NCBI GenBank assembly: GCA_023245385.1
Contig: JAHFKM010000019.1
Coordinates: 1-11,877 of the forward strand
DNA from: an archaeon
GTDB taxonomy: Archaea; Nanobdellota; Nanobdellia; SCGC-AAA011-G17; GW2011-AR18
Direction: 5' to 3'
DNA: 11,877 nt
The position numbers and the translations under genes are program-made. The notes under the pieces are model-generated. The model did not search any database, was not told the origin of the DNA, and worked only from the letters and a program-made list of their open reading frames with translations. Below are positions 1 to 4,839 of this stretch, piece by piece (position 1 is the first letter of the stretch; every line of letters starts with the position of its first letter).

Positions 1-1
1 A

Positions 2-757
2 GCGGTAGCGTATCCTGGTTTGAAGAAAGATTTTGGTGCTTTTAAGTTGGAAGTGGATGCGGGAAATTTACATAGGGGAGAGGTCTTGACTGTGATGGGT
101 TCGAATGGATTAGGTAAATCAACTTTTTTAAAAATGCTTGCAGGTGTGTTAAAGCCGGATAATGGGGAAATTTCTAAGATTGCGATTGCGTTTAAGCCAC
201 AGTATTTGGAAAGTAAAATTGGAGGAACTGTTGGTGAGTATTTAAGAAAGGTTTCTGGTGCTGAATTTTCTTCTGGGTGGTATAAGACGAACATTTTGGA
301 GAAGTTGAATATAAGAACGATTTTGAATAATGAGATTAAACATTTGTCTGGTGGAGAATTACAGAAAGTATACATTGCAGCGACCTTGTCTCAGCAGGAT
401 GTGCAAATTATTGCGATGGATGAGCCTTCAGCTTTTATTGATGTGGAGGATCGATTGAAAGTTGCTGAGGTGATTAAAGAGTTTGTTTCTAAAAAGGAGA
501 TTTGTGCGATTGTAGTTGATCATGATATTCAGTTTATTGATTATCTTGGTGATTCGATGTTGGTCTTTGAGGGTGATCCTGGAAAAGAGGGGAGAGTGCA
601 TGCGCCTTTAAGAAAAAGGGAGGGGATGAATAAAGTTTTGAAAAATTTGGATATTACTTATAGGAGAGATAAAGAGACGTTTAGACCGAGAATGAACAAG
701 CCAGGTTCTCAGCTTGATCAGGAACAGAGAAGTAAGGGTGAATATTATTATGGTTGA
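2..757 (+). CDS. ABCE1: ABCE1/Rli1 ribosome-recycling ATPase, C-terminal part (5' truncated by window)
   Basis: ABCE1 is the twin-ATPase that splits ribosomes after termination in archaea and eukaryotes, acting in the cytoplasm. Only the second nucleotide-binding domain and C-terminal tail are inside the window. The frame is open from base 2, and the TTG at 20 is an internal codon, not a start. Counting from that codon, the Walker A motif GSNGLGKST is at 27-35, the Q-loop Gln at 61, the ABC signature LSGGELQ at 109-115, the Walker B/D-loop region with MDEPSAFID at 133-141, and the H-loop His at 168. ABCE1-specific features follow: FEGDPGK, the REGMN hinge motif, a YRRD motif, and the terminal GEYYYG. 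The Fe-S domain and first ATPase domain must lie upstream. The family assignment is very secure because the tail is unique to ABCE1. Confidence 0.96.
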   Translation, partial: AVAYPGLKKDFGAFKLEVDAGNLHRGEVLTVMGSNGLGKSTFLKMLAGVLKPDNGEISKIAIAFKPQYLESKIGGTVGEYLRKVSGAEFSSGWYKTNILEKLNIRTILNNEIKHLSGGELQKVYIAATLSQQDVQIIAMDEPSAFIDVEDRLKVAEVIKEFVSKKEICAIVVDHDIQFIDYLGDSMLVFEGDPGKEGRVHAPLRKREGMNKVLKNLDITYRRDKETFRPRMNKPGSQLDQEQRSKGEYYYG

Positions 758-794
758 ATTATTTGAGAATATAGATATTAAAAGATAATAAATC

Positions 795-802
795 TTAAAA
801 TA
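795..802 (+). promoter_or_regulatory. TATA-like box for the dcd cluster
   Basis: The sequence ttaaaata is centred about 26 bases before the dcd ATG. This is the spacing expected for an archaeal TATA box driving a leaderless or nearly leaderless transcript. No good Shine-Dalgarno sequence lies directly before the ATG, which agrees with this. Other AT-rich candidates lie a little further upstream, so the exact box is uncertain. Confidence 0.5.
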
Positions 803-824
803 GCGAAGTGTTCTTTTAGAGAGT

Positions 825-1943
825 ATGAAAAGTGGAGTGTTGCCAGATTGGAAGATTATAGAACTTATTAGGGGGGGGATTATTCCTAACGCGGATGTTA
901 ATTTGGTTAATCCAAGTAGTTTAGATTTAAGAATTACTGAGGATAAATGGAAATTGTTAGGAAGTTTTCTTCCTGTTCCTGGGAAAAAAATTGAGGATGC
1001 TTTAAGTTCTAAGGATATTGTAGATATTCATTCTTCTCATCAGAGATTTTATGTTGATCATTTGCAGCAATATGCGATGAAGATGGTTGAATCTTTGGAA
1101 TTGCCAGAGGTCTTAAGTGCGAGAGTATTTAATAAATCGGGGAGAGGAAGAATTGGTGTTTCAATGAGGGCGTTAACTGATGGAAATCCAAGATTTGATG
1201 TAATAACTGAGGGGTATAGAGGAAATATATATATTGAAATGAGTTCTACGTGTTTTCCTTTGGTAGTCTATGCGGGTGAGACTGCAATTCCTCAGATAAT
1301 GTTTTATGAAGGAAATCCAGAGGTGATGGTTGGATCAGAGCTTGAAATGTTATTAAAGAGTTATCCTATTCTAACTGATGATGAGGGAAATCCGTCATAT
1401 GACGAAAATGAAAAGAGTCGTATAATTAAAACGGGTAAGTTAACGTTTACAGCGGATATTCCTGCTGAGGGGTTAATGGCTTATAGAGCGTTGAGAGATA
1501 GAAGAACCTTGGATTTGGCTAAAAACGGATTTTATCTTCCTGAAGATTTTTATGAGCGCATTGAAGGGAGTGGAAGAAAAGGAATTTTAGTGCATCCAGG
1601 AGATTTTTTTTTGATAAAATCAAAGGAGCATGTAAGACTTCCTCCGTTTGTTGCAGCAGAAATTGATGAATATTCTCAGGAAGTAGGAGATATAAAATCT
1701 CATTATGCTGGTTTAATAAATGCGTCTCACGGATATGATCCTGAAAAATCAAATATTCCTTCACATATTGTTTTTGAAATAAGAGCAAGAGATGTTCCTT
1801 TATTTGTTCAGGATGGTCAGCAGATGGCAAAATTTGTGGTATATAGAATGTTAGGTGAATCAGAAAAAAGGTACGAACGTGTAAAGAGTACAAAGTTCAG
1901 TGATTTGTATTCTATTTTACCAAAATTATTTAAAAAAGATTGA
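825..1943 (+). CDS. dcd: 2'-deoxycytidine 5'-triphosphate deaminase, tandem-domain type
   Basis: Predicted to deaminate dCTP to dUTP, feeding the dUTPase encoded next. The 372-residue protein is about twice a normal Dcd and contains two dUTPase-like beta-barrel domains, resembling the long dCTP deaminases familiar from alphaproteobacteria. Domain 1 (about 1-170) has NPSSLDLR at 29-36, NKSGRGRIG at 103-111, and a Glu at 138 in NIYIE. Domain 2 (about 200-372) has the HPGDFFL segment at 257-263, HYAG at 293-296, and a Glu at 318 in IVFE. Both glutamates fall where Dcd enzymes carry the catalytic Glu. The gene starts with ATG after a TATA-like box and ends 15 bases before dut, so the two are probably co-transcribed. 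An unbroken run of eight G occurs near the start (871-878). Activity is inferred from family resemblance. Confidence 0.85.
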   Translation: MKSGVLPDWKIIELIRGGIIPNADVNLVNPSSLDLRITEDKWKLLGSFLPVPGKKIEDALSSKDIVDIHSSHQRFYVDHLQQYAMKMVESLELPEVLSARVFNKSGRGRIGVSMRALTDGNPRFDVITEGYRGNIYIEMSSTCFPLVVYAGETAIPQIMFYEGNPEVMVGSELEMLLKSYPILTDDEGNPSYDENEKSRIIKTGKLTFTADIPAEGLMAYRALRDRRTLDLAKNGFYLPEDFYERIEGSGRKGILVHPGDFFLIKSKEHVRLPPFVAAEIDEYSQEVGDIKSHYAGLINASHGYDPEKSNIPSHIVFEIRARDVPLFVQDGQQMAKFVVYRMLGESEKRYERVKSTKFSDLYSILPKLFKKD

Positions 1944-1946
1944 AAA

Positions 1947-1955
1947 AGGGAGTGA
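1947..1955 (+). promoter_or_regulatory. Shine-Dalgarno sequence for dut
   Basis: The sequence gggagtga lies a few bases before the dut ATG at 1959. It supports this start and shows that internal genes of the cluster use Shine-Dalgarno initiation, unlike the apparently leaderless first gene. Confidence 0.6.
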
Positions 1956-1958
1956 AAG

Positions 1959-2552
1959 ATGAAAATTTCAGCTGTAAAAGTTTTAGAATTAAATGGGCAA
2001 TATCAGCTAATTGATAATCTTGCGGAAAGAGAATTGAATAATCCTGAAGGGATTGGAATTGATTTGAGAGTTGGTTCTGTTCATAAGATAGTAGGTGATA
2101 GTTTTCTTGGAGCTGATGGGAGTAGCAGGGAAAGGTATTCTCCGAAGGTAGAAGTGATTGGGGAGTTTGAAAAGGATGGAAATAAGGTAATAATGATGAG
2201 ACCTGGGGAATATTTTTTGGTAACAACGATAGAATCAGTGAATGCTCCTGCTGAGAAAATAAAATGGGATTTAGTACTTCCTGAAGGATATTTGATTCCT
2301 AAGGTATGGCCGCGAAGTTCTCTTCAAAGGGGTGGGGTGAGTTTTCATGCGACAAAAATAGATCCTGGGTGGAAGGGGAAGTTAACATTTGGAATTAAAA
2401 ATTTAGGTGAGCATGATTTTATGTTTGAGTTAGGAGCGAGGATGTTTAATGTTGAGTATGAGCCGGTGATTGGGGATATTAAGAGAGCATATTCAGGACA
2501 GCATCAAGGGGGAAGAATTACGAGTGGAGGGCAGAAAGAGGTTCAGAATTGA
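1959..2552 (+). CDS. dut: dUTPase, archaeal subfamily of the dUTPase/dCTP deaminase fold
   Basis: Predicted to hydrolyse dUTP to dUMP plus pyrophosphate, supplying ThyA and keeping uracil out of DNA. The 197-residue protein has IDLRVGS at 34-40, a PGEYFLV segment at 82-88, PRSSLQRGG at 118-126, KIDPGWKGKL at 133-142 with Asp135 in the water-activating position, and the C-terminal Tyr-rich closing motif AYSGQHQGG at 177-185. In dCTP deaminases the strand after GW.G carries a catalytic Glu. Here that position is Gly145. Recalled archaeal monofunctional dUTPases also lack this Glu, so dUTPase is preferred over a second deaminase. The N-terminal half contains a Gly/Ser/Arg-rich loop (about 51-60) longer than usual. 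It has a good Shine-Dalgarno sequence and its stop codon overlaps the next gene. Confidence 0.82.
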   Translation: MKISAVKVLELNGQYQLIDNLAERELNNPEGIGIDLRVGSVHKIVGDSFLGADGSSRERYSPKVEVIGEFEKDGNKVIMMRPGEYFLVTTIESVNAPAEKIKWDLVLPEGYLIPKVWPRSSLQRGGVSFHATKIDPGWKGKLTFGIKNLGEHDFMFELGARMFNVEYEPVIGDIKRAYSGQHQGGRITSGGQKEVQN

Positions 2553-2992
2553 AATATGATTTAATTCCGCAAGAAAGGCAAGATTATTGTCTGTGTTCTG
2601 TAGTACAGGCTATTCTGAGAAGAAACAATGTTTCTTTTTCTCAAGGAGATATCGCTAAGAATTTAACGCGTTCAAAAGAGGGGTTTCGTGGTGATGATGA
2701 GAGGATTAAAAGTTTTTTAAGAGCGAATGGTCTTGAATATTTTTTTTATTGGCAGAATGAAACGCCGTTTAATGAACGTGATACCTTGTTAGAAGAAATG
2801 AATGTTAATGAAGGGATTATCGGAGTAAATAGTCATGTGTATCTTTTGGAATCTTTTAGATATCCTCGTTTAGAAATAATTAATCCTGAAGATAATAGGA
2901 TCGTAACTAAAGATTATTTTGAACTTGTAAGAATAATGGATCAAGAAGATTTTTTTGCTATGATCAAGAGAGTGAAACAAACTAGAGTTTAG
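2549..2992 (+). CDS. Small papain-like/C39-like cysteine peptidase-fold protein of unknown role
   Basis: The function is not recognised. The 147-residue protein has the outline of a minimal C39/papain-like fold. A Gln (Q8 or Q11) precedes a Cys-led helix (DYCLCSVVQAIL, 12-23; C14 the best nucleophile candidate, C16 an alternative). A later strand has NSHVYLLES at 94-102 with His96, followed by INPEDN at 111-116 with Asn112 as a possible third catalytic residue. There is no signal peptide, transmembrane segment or transporter domain, so it would act in the cytoplasm. The only usable start is TTG at 2549, which overlaps the dut stop as TTGA; an agagg sequence lies just upstream. The overlap implies translational coupling to dut. 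It could be a protease, a deamidase or transglutaminase-like enzyme, or an inactive binding protein. Confidence 0.6.
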   Translation: MKYDLIPQERQDYCLCSVVQAILRRNNVSFSQGDIAKNLTRSKEGFRGDDERIKSFLRANGLEYFFYWQNETPFNERDTLLEEMNVNEGIIGVNSHVYLLESFRYPRLEIINPEDNRIVTKDYFELVRIMDQEDFFAMIKRVKQTRV

Positions 2993-3002
2993 AAGATAAT
3001 TA

Positions 3003-3012
3003 TTTTTATAAG
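3003..3012 (+). promoter_or_regulatory. TATA-like box before thyA
   Basis: A tttttataag stretch lies about 28 bases before the thyA ATG, with no Shine-Dalgarno sequence between. A leaderless internal promoter is likely. The preceding T-run may also help end upstream transcription. Confidence 0.5.
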
Positions 3013-3036
3013 TTGGTTAATAGTAGCAATAAATAA

Positions 3037-4140
3037 ATGGTGCAACAATATTTAGATCATGCGAGAGCGATACTTGCTCCTGAAAAAAAGGATGATGTTG
3101 ATTTTAAGGGGGGAAGTAAGGGAATGCGTTTAATTTCTTTATTTGGTTATCAAAATAAGTATGATTTGAGTGAAGGGTTTCCATTAATGACGACAAGAAA
3201 GATGGGGATAAAAACTATTGCCAATGAACTTATTTGGTTTATAAGGGGAGAGGAAAGTATAAAGTATCTTGTGGATAGTAATGTGCATATTTGGGATGAT
3301 AATGCGTTTGATCATAATTTAAAAAATTTGATGAAAGAAGGAGTTTTTTCTGGAAAGGTTTCAGAAAGATATTCTCCTGAATGGAAAGCTGCGAGAGATG
3401 AGTATGTTCAGAGAATAAAGGAAGATCAGGAGTTCGCTGCAAGGTGGAGTGATGTTGGTCCATTATATGGAAGCCAGTGGAGGCATTGGAAATATGTGGA
3501 TGGAAAGGGTAATGTAAAAGAATTTGATCAGTTAGGAGCCTTAATTGAAGGTGTGAAGAAAAAACCAACAAGTAAGAGAACTGTTGTTACTGCCTGGAAT
3601 CCTGGAGATAATTTAAGGGTGAGTCAGCCTTCTTGTCATATTTTATTCCAGTTGAATGGAACTGAAGAAGGAAAGATGGATTTACATTTGTATCAAAGGA
3701 GTTGTGATATGTTTTTGGGTGTTCCATTTAATATTGCGAGTTATGCGATGCTTACGCAGGTAATTGCTCAGCAGGTGGGGTTGGAACCAAGAAGGTTTGT
3801 TCACACGTTTGGGGATTCTCATTTTTATGCAGGTGATGGGGAACGGGGTGAGTGGTATGGGCTGAATTTGAATAGGTTAAGAGAAAAGATAAAGGGGGTA
3901 AAAGTTCCGGGGGATTATTTAGAAATTCTGGACTGGATAAATACTTCCGCGCCACATGAGAGGGAGGATACAAAAGGTCAAGATCATGTTACTGGGATAA
4001 TTGAGCAGTTAGCAAGAACACCAAGAGCATTACCTAGATTAGAAATCGTGAAAAAAGATTTTGATAAGTTAACGGTAGATGATTTTGTGCTTAGGGAGTA
4101 TAATCCGTATCCAATAATAAAGAGGGTTATGGCTGTGTAA
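3037..4140 (+). CDS. thyA: Thymidylate synthase ThyA, enlarged by two insertions
   Basis: Converts dUMP and methylenetetrahydrofolate to dTMP and dihydrofolate in the cytoplasm. Landmarks: GFPLMTTRK at 47-55, ELIWFIRG at 64-71 with Glu64, PLYGSQWR at 142-149, the phosphate-binding SKRTVVTAWNP at 179-189, the nucleophile Cys200 in QPSCH, the dUMP-binding QRSCDMFLGVPFN at 220-232, HTFGDSHFY at 256-264, and the C-terminal MAV. At 367 residues it is about 100 longer than the E. coli enzyme. One insertion (about 92-140) sits where Lactobacillus-type enzymes also carry extra residues. A second (about 265-318) separates the FGDSHFY motif from the QLARTPRALP segment. Small oddities are PSCH for the usual PPCH and YNPYP for the usual YxPHP near the end. 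The ATG follows a TATA-like box and folA begins one base after the stop. Confidence 0.95.
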   Translation: MVQQYLDHARAILAPEKKDDVDFKGGSKGMRLISLFGYQNKYDLSEGFPLMTTRKMGIKTIANELIWFIRGEESIKYLVDSNVHIWDDNAFDHNLKNLMKEGVFSGKVSERYSPEWKAARDEYVQRIKEDQEFAARWSDVGPLYGSQWRHWKYVDGKGNVKEFDQLGALIEGVKKKPTSKRTVVTAWNPGDNLRVSQPSCHILFQLNGTEEGKMDLHLYQRSCDMFLGVPFNIASYAMLTQVIAQQVGLEPRRFVHTFGDSHFYAGDGERGEWYGLNLNRLREKIKGVKVPGDYLEILDWINTSAPHEREDTKGQDHVTGIIEQLARTPRALPRLEIVKKDFDKLTVDDFVLREYNPYPIIKRVMAV

Positions 4141-4141
4141 G

Positions 4142-4630
4142 GTGTGTGTAGTAATTATTGCTGCGATTTCTGAGAATAATGTGATTGGTTTGGAGAATAA
4201 GATTCCTTGGTATATTAAAGAGGATATGAAAAGATTTAGAGATCTTACGTTGAATCATTCAGTGATTATGGGGAGAAAAACGTATGATTCTCTTCCACAG
4301 AAGGTTAAGCCGCTTCCGCAAAGGAGGAATATTGTTCTTTCAAGGACGCTTAAGGAAAGTGAAGGGATCTATGTTGCGAAAAGTGTTGAAGAGGCGTTAA
4401 GGTTGTCAGAGGGAGAAAGGTATGTTATTGGGGGGAGGAAGGTGTATGAAGTGTTTTTGCCTCTTGCTGAGAGAATGGAACTTACGAGAGTTCATCAAGA
4501 TTTTGTTGGGGATGCTTTTTTTCCAGAAGTGAGATGGGATGATTGGAATCTTGTTAGTAAAACGAAGTGTCTAGGTAAAGAGAGTATTTTTTATTCTTTT
4601 TTATCTTACTCACGTGTGAAGAAGTATTAA
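4142..4630 (+). CDS. folA: Dihydrofolate reductase
   Basis: Reduces dihydrofolate, the by-product of ThyA, to tetrahydrofolate with NADPH. The 162-residue protein is of normal length. It shows the N-terminal IIAAISENNVIG strand (5-16), IPWYIKEDMKRF at 21-32 with Asp28 in the position of E. coli Asp27, VIMGRKTYDSLP with the NADPH-binding GRKT, a RRNIVLSR strand, and YVIGGRKVY with the conserved Gly-Gly pair. The GTG at 4142 is the only start that keeps the first beta strand. It lies one base after the thyA stop, so the two are translationally coupled and functionally paired. DHFR with ThyA indicates use of folate rather than only methanopterin-type cofactors, a trait that is patchy in archaea. 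Confidence 0.94.
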   Translation: MCVVIIAAISENNVIGLENKIPWYIKEDMKRFRDLTLNHSVIMGRKTYDSLPQKVKPLPQRRNIVLSRTLKESEGIYVAKSVEEALRLSEGERYVIGGRKVYEVFLPLAERMELTRVHQDFVGDAFFPEVRWDDWNLVSKTKCLGKESIFYSFLSYSRVKKY

Positions 4631-4631
4631 G

Positions 4632-4683
4632 ATTGAGTTTTATTTACTGGAGAATGAAGCTTAAAGTTTCATTAAACCTCAAT
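4632..4683 (+). other. Nested inverted repeats just after folA
   Basis: An inner hairpin pairs 4653-4661 (aatgaagct) with 4665-4673 (agtttcatt) around a three-base loop, with one G-T wobble. It is flanked by a second pairing, attgag (4632-4637) with ctcaat (4678-4683). The element begins two bases past the folA stop. It could be a 3' UTR structure, a processing site or a terminator. There is no strong T-run after it, so it does not look like a classical terminator. Confidence 0.5.
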
Positions 4684-4776
4684 TCTAAGTATCCAGACAA
4701 CAACCTGTCATCACTACAACTGAATTTCACATCTGAAAAATAGAGGTTGGAACATATCGGCTGATTGTAATAAAAC

Positions 4777-4784
4777 TTTATAAA
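4777..4784 (+). promoter_or_regulatory. TATA box of nrdJ
   Basis: The sequence tttataaa lies in an AT-rich context within a ten-base palindrome (ctttataaag, 4776-4785). Initiation about 25 bases downstream would start the transcript near 4806. That gives a leader of some 30 bases for the ATG at 4840, or about 10 bases for the ATG at 4816. Because the box is palindromic it could also fire on the minus strand. Confidence 0.6.
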
Positions 4785-4839
4785 GGAAAAATTTCTTTGT
4801 AGCTGATCATCAAAAATGTTGGGGCAAGGGGTGGGCTTA

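Larger units (their letters stand above)
4631..4839 (+). other. Intergenic region between folA and nrdJ
   Basis: This is the longest non-coding stretch of the plus-strand cluster. It holds the nested inverted repeats at its left end, a C- and A-rich, G-poor stretch at about 4674-4740 that contrasts with the purine-rich coding strand, and the nrdJ promoter at its right end. A further weak pairing is possible between caacct (4701-4706) and aggttg (4744-4749). No tRNA, cobalamin riboswitch or confident small protein was recognised. Confidence 0.5.

Noticed and set aside
1519..2226. Long open frames on the minus strand opposite dcd and dut
   Set aside because: They are antisense to well-supported enzymes, have low-complexity Leu/Phe/His-rich translations typical of reversed AT-rich coding DNA, and lack promoters or ribosome sites.
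4708..4714. Perfect C-box-like GTGATGA on the minus strand, suggesting a C/D box guide RNA
   Set aside because: No CTGA D box is found at a suitable distance, and no terminal stem joins the two ends, so the match may be chance.
4631..4815. Cobalamin riboswitch upstream of the B12-dependent reductase
   Set aside because: No B12-box-like conserved core was seen, and the spacer is short. Such riboswitches are also essentially bacterial.
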